The position numbers and the translations under genes were made by a program. The notes beneath the pieces were generated by a model. That model saw nothing but the letters and a program-made list of their open reading frames with translations, did no database searches and was not told where the DNA came from. Positions 28,303-37,789 of a stretch of DNA of 64,000 nucleotides are shown in pieces. Origin of the DNA: Methylococcaceae bacterium (lineage in GTDB: Bacteria; Pseudomonadota; Gammaproteobacteria; Methylococcales; Methylomonadaceae); NCBI GenBank assembly GCA_016715325.1, contig JADKAL010000002.1, positions 434,001 to 498,000 on the forward strand, in the 5' to 3' direction. How positions within the stretch are numbered: the first letter of the stretch is position 1; every line of letters starts with the position of its first letter.

Positions 28303-29861
28303 TAACCATGCCGGTAAAATTCCGCTTAAGAAAATGGCTACATCCTGTTTTGCTGACGGGTTTAAGAACAATACAGCAATACCCGCCAAAATAGAACTTA
28401 AGGTAATGGCTGTCCAAACCCTGATGGGTTTGTTTATTTGACCGAATGCGCTAAGGGAAGCGAATACCATTCCCATAGAAATCGGAATCGATAAATATTT
28501 TCTGTCCAGCCCGATGCCTTCAATAGCAACCATGATGATGAACAATCCGGCAAAAGCATATAGTGCTTTTATCCAGGCACTGGTGTTATTGATGATTGCA
28601 CCTGTTCTTTTCAACGGTTCCCAAACGAAGGCACGTACGAGCAATTCAAGATTGCCTTCCTGCAACGAAAAGACATATAGCGTATTTTGCAGAACTTCCG
28701 GCAAGGTGTTACGTATGGATGCAGGCAAGAACGTATAACTTTTATCGCTCTTGATAAAGAAATCGGTATCGGCTGAACCTTCCACCCGAAGTAAATGGGC
28801 AACAATGGAAGGCGATACCAGGAGTTGATAACAACGTAAAAAGGCGTTGCCTAAAAAATGCACCAGCACTAAGGTGTCCAGTCCTAAAGACAGCTCAATA
28901 AACATCAATCCCACTTGCGTAATTGATGCATAAGCAATTTGTCCTTTGATGTTGGACTGTGTTTTTTCCGATAAGCTGGCGAAAATTACTGTCAGTAATC
29001 CGATCATAAACACGATAAATCGGGTCAAATAATGGTAAGTCCAGATTGGATCGGTTCTTAATAACAAGAAGACACCAAGATGAACGGATAACGCACCATA
29101 AAATATCGCGCTTGACGGTGTGGGACCTTCCATCGCTCTGGGTAGCCAGAAACAAAACGGAAATTGTGCCGATTTTCCCGATGCTGCAATAATAATCAAA
29201 GCAGAAAGCAGCAACATGGACCCATAACCGGCCGGGGGAAAGGAGGTATGTTCGAATAAATTGGCCAATTGGCTGAAATGTTGGCTTTCATGGAATAAAA
29301 GATGGCTCATCCATGAACCGAGGAGGAGTCCGATATCGCAAAAACGGTAGACGGTATAGGCTCTGAGTGAGTTTCGCACAGGCTGGACTCGGTGACGATA
29401 GAAGGCAATCAGCAGGAACGATGACATGCCGACAATTTCCCAGCCGGCAAACAGGACGTCGATAGAGCCGGATAACACAACGATAGTTAAGCCGAACACG
29501 AAGCTGAAAATCGTCAGGAAAAACCGTTTGTATCCGGATTCGCGATGCAAGTAAAACCTGCAATATTTCACGATAATGGAAAATATCGCCCAAACACAGC
29601 CTAAATAAACAGCACTGACCCGGTCGAAATAAAGCAGTACCTGAAACCGGTAATTATGAGTTGTATAGAGGTTAAACCATTCGAACTCATGGTTTTGAAA
29701 ACCATTGGATGCCCATAAGGCGATCAGGGAAACGATACATAAGCCCAAGGCTTGGCTGCACCAGAAACTGATGGCTGCAATTTTTTTCTCGTTATTGGGC
29801 GTGATAAAAATCAGCCAGAAGCCTATTAAAGGCAGAAGTACGCTGGTTAGCATTAATCCAT

Positions 29862-32466
29862 TCATGAAGCGCTCCTAATTAATTTGTGAACAGGGATCGT
29901 CCCGGTTTGACCTAAGAAAATGTCTTCCGACCGCGAAGCTGTCGGAGTTTTTAATTCAACAGGCAGTTCAACCGCTTTCCAGTCGCCCTTCGAATAAAGC
30001 TTTTGGATATGAGTATTGGGGTCGCAGGAGACCAGAAATATCCAATCATTAACCAACCATTCCTTAAGCTCGCCAATGTTAGCTAACGCCTTGTCCACGA
30101 TGGCGCAGGTTTGTTCGACGACAATCATTAACCGTGCCGGTTCGTGGACTTCAATCATTTGATGCGGTAGACCGGTACGAAGATCGCCTTCGACGCCATT
30201 GGCAACGCCGACTAAGCCGATGACGTTATGGGGTAATTTGGTGCCTGCACCGTAAACCGAGTTGTCGATCCGCGAGAATAAATACTCCAGGTTAATTCCG
30301 CCGCAAACGGGAATGATGGCGGATAAAATGCGTACCAATACATTTCCCGAGTTATCTTTAGTAGGATCGTAAGAATGCAGAAAAGCCCGCCTGTCCATGA
30401 ATAAGTCCCTGGTAAGCGTTCTTCTGCCGACAATGCAATACAGATTATTCGAATGGTTGTACTCGGGCCGCGGCTCGAAGATGGACGATGCGCGCGCTGT
30501 GACATGATCGTGCGCTTTTTCTGTGGTGTTGGCGTTGGGAGCCAGTTCGAACCAGCGGCAGCGTTCGCGGGCGTTTTGTTGCAGCGCGCTTTCCATAACA
30601 TCCTGGAACGTCGATAATCCTTCAACCGAATCTTGTTCCAGTAAATGCTTGTCGAAGTAGGTTATCTCATCGCGGCTGGTATTATGCAAGGCTGCGATGA
30701 AGCGGGTTCCGCCCGGAATTTCAATGCCTCTTGAATAAAGAATTTTTCTGACTTCTTCGCTATTCGCCATCCATGCAAATGCCCGTGCATTCGGTGCGCC
30801 CGGCTTTCCCGAGCACGCACCGCAATCATAGGCTGCAAAGTGGGGGTTATTCACGCTACTGGAACCGTGAGCGACGATAACAACTAAAGGTGCAAAGTGT
30901 TGAGTCAGACCAATGTTAGTCAGTAACCCGCCGACTTTATCGGCCATCTCAGCGTAAGAAAAACCCAATAAGTAACCGTCTTCCGTTGGAATGTCGTTTT
31001 CTCTGAGTAAATGAAGCTGGGTATGGGAGTCGATTTCGCTGAGCATCTTCAGCTTCGGTAGTTTAGAGCCGGGACGAAAAACATCCCATGCCATACGCGC
31101 CGCGTAGCCAAGACCTAAGGTTTGTGTATAGAGCCAGCCGCGTAAGACAGAATGCGATTTAAAGTGCAAATGGGAAATCGAAGCCGTTTTTGAATCGCTT
31201 TCGGGTTGCGGCTTTAAACCGGACTCTCTGATTAAGTGTTTGGGTTTGATAACCACGGGGCATTGCGCGACCGGATAAGCATCGTCGAGTCCTTGATAGA
31301 GGAAATCAATACCGAAAAAACCCCGCTGCGCCAAACGTTTCGATACCGGCATCGGTTTGTTCAAGATGACGGCGTAACGAACATTCGCGGTCGTCTATAC
31401 AAAAAAAGGCCTGTGCATAAGGCTTTTTAGGTATTTTTTTATCCTGGATGTCAACCGGTTTTAAGGCGGTTAATAGCTCGGTATGTAACGACCATTCCAT
31501 AGCTTCATGCCACACTTTCAAATGCAGAGGGGACTCGGCTTTGAGCAGGCCGTTGTGTAGCAGGCTGACATTTTTCGGTAACGGTATTTCGGCAATGCTG
31601 GGGAATTTGCTGCTTTGATATTTGTTAAGGAATGCCAGTTCGCAGACCAATTCGACCGCAATCATTTCTTTCAAACTGATTTTTCTAGGATCCAGCAGGC
31701 AGCGGGGATTCTCTTCGACAATTCTTATCATGCCCGCCCAACCCGGGTGAGTCAGCAGCATTTCCAACAGATATTGCTCATAGAGCGATGTCGAACCGAC
31801 GATTTTTTGCAAGCAAAATTCGATGACTTGATCTACGTTCTTAGTCAATAGATCGCGGACGATGGGTTCTTGCAAGGGGTACAAAGGTAGTAAACTGTTT
31901 TGGGCTAACCGCATCACACAATCCCAAAAGCTTTCGTCATCTTTGGGTAACGTCCAGCGGCTGATGCCTTGATCCAAAAAATTACCTAATAAACGGAATA
32001 AAATAGGATGAACGTAGACGTTTAACTCCAATCCTAAACGGTTTAACCACGTATAGCGTATGCCGTGGTTCGCTAACGAGACCGGTGGATAATGGCTGTT
32101 GTGATCTTGTTCGAACAGGCTTTGTTTGAGCGATTTTTGCTGTTGTGGAGTTAATCCCGTTCGATTCAATGCCCAGTTGATCGCATGATCGTTGATGCGC
32201 CCTTCACGGTAAAGGTTTTGGTAATCTGCCATCGGCAAGTAACTACGTGCGCCGTTTATTTTACCGGCTAAGGCGACACCTTCATGAAAGTCCATGTGTT
32301 GAACGGCATGTAAGGTGTTGTGATGGATAAAGTCCTTGAGCGGGCCTTGGCTTGGCAGCCAATGGGCGATATGGTCTATGGCTTTATTTAAATCGAATTC
32401 AACCTTGCTCGGCGCAATAAAGTTATCTTCATTTAATAAATCGGACGTTATTCTTTGATTCAGCAT
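29862..32466 (-). CDS. dabA: DabA (DUF2309): zinc subunit of DAB inorganic-carbon pump, one-base frameshift
   Basis: DabA is a beta-carbonic-anhydrase-like zinc protein that works with DabB to accumulate bicarbonate using the proton gradient. The N-terminal 384 residues read from 32466; the rest reads in another frame to 29862. The break is at 'FGAAGFF|GIDFLYQG': a run of six A (plus strand 31315-31320) in place of five. Repaired length is about 867 residues. Candidate zinc ligands are Cys356 and Asp358 in 'FFCIDDRE', His533 in 'VIVAHGSSS' and Cys548 in 'AAYDCGAC', at spacings close to the characterised DabA. The stop overlaps the dabB ATG. Homopolymer error is more likely than real loss at this site. 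Confidence 0.88.
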
Positions 32467-32904
32467 GTGTTTTTTTACCTTCGGTAATGGGACGGCTCAT
32501 TGCTAATACAATTTCAACGATGTCTTGCTTTAAAAGTAATGAAGCACGTGTCGTGCCATGTTTTTTTTCAAAGAACAATTCCGGCTTAAGTTTGAGTTGT
32601 CAATTGGATGATTACGCTTATATATGAAGCGTTAAAGTCTGAAGGAAAAGCTTTATAAAACGGAAATAGTCATATTGCATATGAAAGCGAGTGAAAATAA
32701 CAGGATGAACGATTGGTTTAAATGAACCAATAGGTTTGGTTTATTTAAACCTGGTTTCGTATCGAAATTAAATGCTCGCACCGTTTTTATAAGACTTAGA
32801 TTCAGTATTCAACGCCTTCTACAATAAGTTAAGTTCCTTGGCACAGGTATTGCGCATGCAAAATGAATACAATAACTAGATCAAGTTTTCTTTAGGAGTA
32901 AACG
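32467..32904. promoter_or_regulatory. Divergent control region between dabA and sulP
   Basis: This 438-base AT-rich gap separates two bicarbonate-related transcription units. It contains inverted and partly repeated motifs, such as AACCAATAGGTTTGGTT near 32728-32744 and TTTAAACCTGGTTT near 32743. A Shine-Dalgarno TTTAGGAG precedes the sulP ATG. No open frame of note. A LysR-type or two-component binding site is plausible, but no consensus can be assigned. Confidence 0.4.
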
Positions 32905-34587
32905 ATGTCCAATCCAATTTCATTAGCTGTGCCAAAAACCGGAATTCCCGGTTTGATAGAAAACTGGCGCAGCGATGTTCTATCCGGTTTCTTAGTGTTT
33001 CTTATTGCACTACCCCTCTGTTTGGGGATTGCAATGGCATCCGGTTTCCCGCCGATGGGCGGCATTATTACCGCCATTATCGGCGGCGTCATCGTGTCGA
33101 GGCTCAACGGTTCCTACGTCACGATTAACGGGCCAGCGGCCGGTTTGATCGTGGTCATCGTCGATGCAGTGGCTGAACTGGGGCAAGGCGATGCAATGGC
33201 GGGTTACCGTTTTACCTTAGCAGCCATCGTTTGCGCTAGTGTTTTACAAGTGTTACTCGGCGTATTCAAGGCCGGCAAGCTCAGCGCGTTCTTTCCTTCA
33301 TCTGTGGTTCATGGGATGTTAGCGGCCATAGGCATCATCATTATGGCCAAACAGATTCATACCCTTTTAGGTGTTAAGCCTCAGGCCAAGACTTTATTAG
33401 GGACTATCGCTGAAATTCCTCACTCTATTATGGAGTTGAATCCCGATATCGCATTAATTGGAGGTCTTGGGCTTGCTCTGCTGATTATCTGGTCGCTGGT
33501 TAAAAGTCCAACATTAAAAATGATTCCAGCGCCTTTGTTGGTGGTATTGCTAGGTTTAGGGATGGAACGTTACTTCGATCTGGATCATGTTCATAATTAC
33601 ATGTTTTTACCTGATGCCAAATTTCTGCCTCATCATGAATTCAGCATCGGTCCTGCATTCCTGGTTTCTGTTCCGGAATATTTTTTAGAGGGATTTACCT
33701 TCCCCGATTTCGGTAAAATTGCAACGCTTGAGTTTTGGGAAGCTGTTGTCACTATTTGGCTGGTGGGCAGTTTGGAAAGTTTATTAAGCGCTTCCGCAGT
33801 CGATAAGCTCGATCCATACAAACGCAATTCTAATTTAGATCGCGATTTAACGGCGGTCGGCGTTGGTAATATCGCTTCAGGAATGTTAGGCGGCTTGCCG
33901 ATGATTGCTGAAATTGTCCGTAGTTCCGCCAACATCAATAACGGTGCGAAAACGGCTTGGGCAAACTTCTTCCACGGTTTGTTTTTACTGATTTTCGTGG
34001 CTTTATTTCCCAAATTAATTCATGAAATCCCCTTAGCCTCCTTGGCGGCATTGCTCGTTTATACGGGTTTTCGGTTGGCTTCGCCCAAAGAATTTGCTAA
34101 AACAATGGATATTGGAGTCGATAACTTTATCTTATTTGTAGTTACCATTATCGGAATTCTGGCGACCGATTTATTGGTCGGCGTATTGATTGGTATCGCT
34201 TTGAAACTATTAATGCATGTCGCTCGAGGCGTGAAATTAAAAAATCTGTTCTCGATGGCTTATCATGTCAACAAAGATGAGTTAAACACCTACCATATCG
34301 CTATTAGCGGCGCGGCGGTGTTTTCCAACTTTATCGCGCTAAAAAGCATGCTGGCCGAGCTCCCGGAAAAACAAACCATCTCGTTTGATTTGAGCGAAGC
34401 GGAATTAATCGACCACACCGTCATGGAGTTTATTCATGACTTTAGCAACGAATACAGCCATAATGGCGGTCATTGCTCAATTGTTGGGTTACACAATCAT
34501 GAGCCGTACTCTGATCACCCGCTTGCTACTCATCGGAAAAAGCCTCTTTTCAGGATGTTTAAGAATGAACATGCTGATTTATATTGA
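32905..34587 (+). CDS. SulP family anion transporter (probable bicarbonate transporter)
   Basis: A 560-residue SLC26/SulP protein. About 12 membrane segments span residues 25-430, with the signature 'GSYVTINGPAAGLIVVIVDA' near the first half and 'VGVGNIASGMLGGLPMIAEI' in the second. The C-terminal STAS domain (about 450-540) contains 'AAVFSNFIALKSML' and 'TISFDLSEAELIDHT'. SulP members move sulfate, bicarbonate (BicA type) or other anions. Divergent placement next to dabAB favours bicarbonate, by inference. Confidence 0.88.
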   Translation: MSNPISLAVPKTGIPGLIENWRSDVLSGFLVFLIALPLCLGIAMASGFPPMGGIITAIIGGVIVSRLNGSYVTINGPAAGLIVVIVDAVAELGQGDAMAGYRFTLAAIVCASVLQVLLGVFKAGKLSAFFPSSVVHGMLAAIGIIIMAKQIHTLLGVKPQAKTLLGTIAEIPHSIMELNPDIALIGGLGLALLIIWSLVKSPTLKMIPAPLLVVLLGLGMERYFDLDHVHNYMFLPDAKFLPHHEFSIGPAFLVSVPEYFLEGFTFPDFGKIATLEFWEAVVTIWLVGSLESLLSASAVDKLDPYKRNSNLDRDLTAVGVGNIASGMLGGLPMIAEIVRSSANINNGAKTAWANFFHGLFLLIFVALFPKLIHEIPLASLAALLVYTGFRLASPKEFAKTMDIGVDNFILFVVTIIGILATDLLVGVLIGIALKLLMHVARGVKLKNLFSMAYHVNKDELNTYHIAISGAAVFSNFIALKSMLAELPEKQTISFDLSEAELIDHTVMEFIHDFSNEYSHNGGHCSIVGLHNHEPYSDHPLATHRKKPLFRMFKNEHADLY

Positions 34588-34604
34588 TAGGAAATAATTT
34601 TTTA

Positions 34605-36545
34605 ATGTCTTTAAAATCTGAATTTAACGGCCTATTTGCTAAATCCCGGTTTAGCATTGTTCTTCTGTTTTTGTTAATCAATTTGGTTACTTTTGCAGGG
34701 CTGAGGTTGGTATTATTGGTCAAACAATTTGCCGACATCGATACACCTTTTTATCAGATAGTTGTCGCGTTTTTGTACGGGGTGGTGAATGACTTAGCCT
34801 ATTTCAGTTATTCGCTGATCCCGTTTGTGATCTACTTGTTGGTTGTTCCCAACCGGATTTATCGAAGCAGGCTGCATCAGCTTATAAGTTTTTGTTTTTT
34901 CTTCTTTTTTCTGTATCTGCTGTTTTTTACCGAATTATCGGAATGGACGTTTTGGGACGAGTTCGGGGTTCGCTTTAATTTTATAGCGGTCGATTATTTG
35001 GTCTACACCCATGAGGTGATCAATAACATCATTGAGTCCTACCCATTGGGCTGGTTATTGTTTGCAGTATTAGTGGTTACGATAGTTAGTTTCATGTTGG
35101 TCAGGAAGCCGCTGGCGCAAACTTTTACCGCTTACGAACCTTTCCTTCATCGCTTGAAAATAGCTTGCGTATTGCTGGTGTTGCCTGCCATCAGTTATTT
35201 TGCCATTCCTCCTTCTTGGTATCAGTTCAGCAATAACACCTATGTGAATGAATTGGCCGGGAATGGGCCGTACCAATTTTTCTCGGCATTCCGAAATAAT
35301 GAGCTGGATTACCGGCACTTTTATAAATTGAGCGACGACCAGCAAATGTCGCAATTGGTTCGGTCAAAGATAGCGCCTGAAGGGACGTTTAAAGATAATG
35401 TTCCCGGTGCCTTATACAACATAAAACATCAGGTCATCGGAAGCGGCCAGGAAAAGAAGCTTAACGTCGTTATGATTATGGTCGAAAGCTTGAGCGCCGA
35501 ATTTATGAAAACCTTCGGCAGCAAAGAGAATATCACGCCCTATATGGATCAATGGCTTAACGAAGGTTTGTTGTTTACCAACTTTTATGCGGTCGGTACG
35601 CGCACCATCAGAGGACTGGAAGCCTTAACCTTATCGATACCGCCGACGCCGGGCCAATCCATTGTCAAGCGTCCGGACAATCAAAATCTGTTTAGTTTAG
35701 GCTACGTCTTGCAGCAACGCGGTTATGACACAGTATTTTTATACGGCGGGCGCGGCTTTTTCGACAACATGAATGCCTTTTATTCCGGTAACGGTTACCG
35801 GATCGTCGACCAAACCGATTTTACCAAGGAAGAAAACACCTTTCAAAATGCCTGGGGGGTATCTGACGACATCATCTTTAACCGGGCGATCAAAGAAGCC
35901 GACGAGGATTATGAAGCACATAAGCCGTTTTTATTTCAGATCATGACGACGAGTAATCACCGGCCTTATACCTATCCGGCAGGCAAAATCGACATCCCAT
36001 CAGGATCGGGGCGCTCAGGCGGCGTAAAGTACACCGATTATGCGATTGAGCAGTTTATACAACAAGCTAAAACCAAGCCCTGGTTTGACGATACCGTATT
36101 CGTCATGGTGGCGGATCACTGCGCCGGTAGCGCTCGCCGGACGGAGCTTCCCGTCGATAAATATCACATACCGTTATTTATCTATGCACCTAAACACGTC
36201 AACCCCGCTAAAATCGATACCTTGTCGAGCCAGATAGACGTAGCCCCGACCGTCTTGGGATTGCTGGATGTCAACTATGAAAGCCAGTTCTACGGACGCA
36301 ATATTTTGCAGATGAAGAAGGATGAGGGCAGGGCGTTGATCAGCAACTATCAGCGTTTAGGCTTGTACAAAGACAACAAATTGTCCTACCTATCGCCGCA
36401 GCAACAAGTGGATGCCTTCGACGATCCGTTAGGCGCACATAAACCGCTCGAAGGCGATCAAAAAGAGGCGTTGGTCAACGAAAACATGGCTTATTATCAA
36501 TCCGCCGATTATATCTGGACGCATCGGTTGAGTCGGCATGAGTGA
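34605..36545 (+). CDS. LTA synthase/MdoB-like membrane sulfatase-fold phosphotransferase
   Basis: About 646 residues: five membrane segments in the first 200, then a periplasmic sulfatase-fold domain with the family motifs 'NVVMIMVESLSAEF' (metal-binding Glu), 'TRTIRGLEALTLSIPPTP' (the nucleophile Thr lies in this type of segment) and 'DTVFVMVADHCAG' (Asp-His ligands). Members transfer phosphoglycerol or phosphoethanolamine to glycans or lipids at the cell surface. The ATG at 34605 is preceded by AGGAAA. An in-frame TTG at 34584 would overlap the sulP stop and is less likely. Substrate unknown. Confidence 0.85.
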   Translation: MSLKSEFNGLFAKSRFSIVLLFLLINLVTFAGLRLVLLVKQFADIDTPFYQIVVAFLYGVVNDLAYFSYSLIPFVIYLLVVPNRIYRSRLHQLISFCFFFFFLYLLFFTELSEWTFWDEFGVRFNFIAVDYLVYTHEVINNIIESYPLGWLLFAVLVVTIVSFMLVRKPLAQTFTAYEPFLHRLKIACVLLVLPAISYFAIPPSWYQFSNNTYVNELAGNGPYQFFSAFRNNELDYRHFYKLSDDQQMSQLVRSKIAPEGTFKDNVPGALYNIKHQVIGSGQEKKLNVVMIMVESLSAEFMKTFGSKENITPYMDQWLNEGLLFTNFYAVGTRTIRGLEALTLSIPPTPGQSIVKRPDNQNLFSLGYVLQQRGYDTVFLYGGRGFFDNMNAFYSGNGYRIVDQTDFTKEENTFQNAWGVSDDIIFNRAIKEADEDYEAHKPFLFQIMTTSNHRPYTYPAGKIDIPSGSGRSGGVKYTDYAIEQFIQQAKTKPWFDDTVFVMVADHCAGSARRTELPVDKYHIPLFIYAPKHVNPAKIDTLSSQIDVAPTVLGLLDVNYESQFYGRNILQMKKDEGRALISNYQRLGLYKDNKLSYLSPQQQVDAFDDPLGAHKPLEGDQKEALVNENMAYYQSADYIWTHRLSRHE

Positions 36546-36630
36546 GGAATTATGTCAGTTGAGATAGGCACACGAATTCCAAACCAACAGGTCATCGGAG
36601 GTTGTGCGCCAAATTTACCCTACGAATAAA

Positions 36631-37542
36631 TTACGTAAAGTTACTATTGTCAAAGGTGGCTGGTTTATAATAAGTCTTTGTTTTGTCTAGAAGATTATTG
36701 GTTTTATTATAAACAGTAAATGGCATGTGTTCTAAAAATGAATATCGTTCAATTAATAATTTAAATTTCCAATGCGTATCTTCTGGAGTTTGACAGAAAC
36801 AATTGATTGCTAGAAGTTGTGTAACTTCATAGCCAAGGAATGAACGTACAATATTGCTATACATTTTTTCATCAGAACTTACAAAGCTATCTATAATTTT
36901 GTCTGTTTCGAACTGTTGACCTATCATACCGCCAGGACAATTTGTGGCAACGAACTTCAGAAGTTGATATAGGACCCTAAAATAATGCCCGCAGATATTA
37001 TTATATTTTTCAATAGCCGCTCTCGCGGATTCTAAATCTAATATTAGGTTAGAAAGTAAAATTTCATTCCTAATATGTTCCATATGTGAATAATCTTTGT
37101 TTCTACTAATCGATGGTGATGTTAGCTTTTCAAGGGCTTTATTATGTTGTTCAAGCAATGAGAAGAAAGTACCTTCAAACTGTTGTTTAGCTTGGGTTTT
37201 AACTTGCTCAGCTAAAACTTTTTCCGTTTTTTCCTGTGCAGATGCTGTACGTTCAAGTTCTTTTCTCGTTGATTCAAGCTCTTTACTTTGTAGATAAATT
37301 GTTAAAAGTAATGCAATTAATCCCAAAAAGCTCAATATCGGGTTTAACGTTCCACCGATAAAATCACCAAATGTTCCCCAATCCGTATTGCTCGAACTAA
37401 GCTTATAATGAAATTTAAGAAAATAAAACATGAATACACTTACGACTAAAACAGAAGCTATCACTAATATCATCAAAAGATATTTCAGAAGACCTGCTGG
37501 AGTAATCGTTTCTAATTTTTGCTCGAGAGTTTGTTTGCACAT
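36631..37542 (-). CDS. Putative phage abortive infection protein (AbiC-like, PF16872 type)
   Basis: A 303-residue protein of lower G+C than its neighbours. Two N-terminal membrane helices (about 19-42 'LLMILVIASVLVVSVFMFYF' and 66-85 'LNPILSFLGLIALLLTIYL') flank 'WGTFGDFIGG', a hallmark of this family. A Lys/Glu-rich coiled coil (88-120) is followed by a helical domain ('FEGTFFSLLEQHNKAL', 'YFRVLYQLLKFV'). This layout matches proteins annotated as putative phage abortive infection proteins. Alone between envelope genes, it looks like an acquired defence gene. Function is inferred from family naming only. Confidence 0.75.
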   Translation of the reverse strand: MCKQTLEQKLETITPAGLLKYLLMILVIASVLVVSVFMFYFLKFHYKLSSSNTDWGTFGDFIGGTLNPILSFLGLIALLLTIYLQSKELESTRKELERTASAQEKTEKVLAEQVKTQAKQQFEGTFFSLLEQHNKALEKLTSPSISRNKDYSHMEHIRNEILLSNLILDLESARAAIEKYNNICGHYFRVLYQLLKFVATNCPGGMIGQQFETDKIIDSFVSSDEKMYSNIVRSFLGYEVTQLLAINCFCQTPEDTHWKFKLLIERYSFLEHMPFTVYNKTNNLLDKTKTYYKPATFDNSNFT

Positions 37543-37671
37543 GGTTTGCCTATAGGGAATTACGTGATAATTAGGCGAGATTAATTTATTAAATTATCTG
37601 TATAAAGCTGGTTCGTCGTATATGCCTTATAAATATTTATAATTCCTTGTTTTAATAAAAAAAGTCATGAT

Positions 37672-37746
37672 GGGTGCGTTCCACGTACCAATCAAACCAA
37701 TATCATATCCAATTCAAAACCATTGTATGGTGTATGGAATGCACCC
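37672..37746. repeat. Fold-back repeat with 12-bp inverted ends
   Basis: GGGTGCGTTCCA (37672-37683) and TGGAATGCACCC (37735-37746) are inverted repeats with one mismatch around a 51-base AT-rich core, in the gap between the abi-like and hpnN-type genes. Such 'GGTGCGTTCCA' palindromes are a common class of dispersed extragenic repeat or miniature element. It may also terminate the two flanking genes. Confidence 0.55.
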
Positions 37747-37789
37747 TATAGGGCTCAATGTTCCGCTGTGTTCGGTACTATAAAAATCA

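Larger units (their letters stand above)
27001..29865 (-). pseudogene. dabB: dabB: NuoL-like subunit of DAB inorganic-carbon pump, disrupted by IS630-family element
   Basis: Membrane subunit of the DAB bicarbonate/CO2 accumulation system, a relative of NADH dehydrogenase subunit NuoL. The N-terminal part (29865-28303, 521 codons) carries the proton-channel core ('FSFVFGLTIVVLSGSID', 'FPFCFWLPRAMEGPTPSSA', 'GQIAYASITQVGLMFIEL'). The C-terminal part (27384-27001) continues with 'VLVKMLKHQDPAESLFTYQA' and 'CLVGFPISPAFLGEDL'. Between them is a 918-base insertion. Removing 27385-28302 joins '...PAWLL' to 'GVAVLVKML...' in frame for about 648 residues. As it stands, the N-terminal product stops at 28294 after adding one foreign residue. 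The ATG overlaps the dabA stop. Confidence 0.85.
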
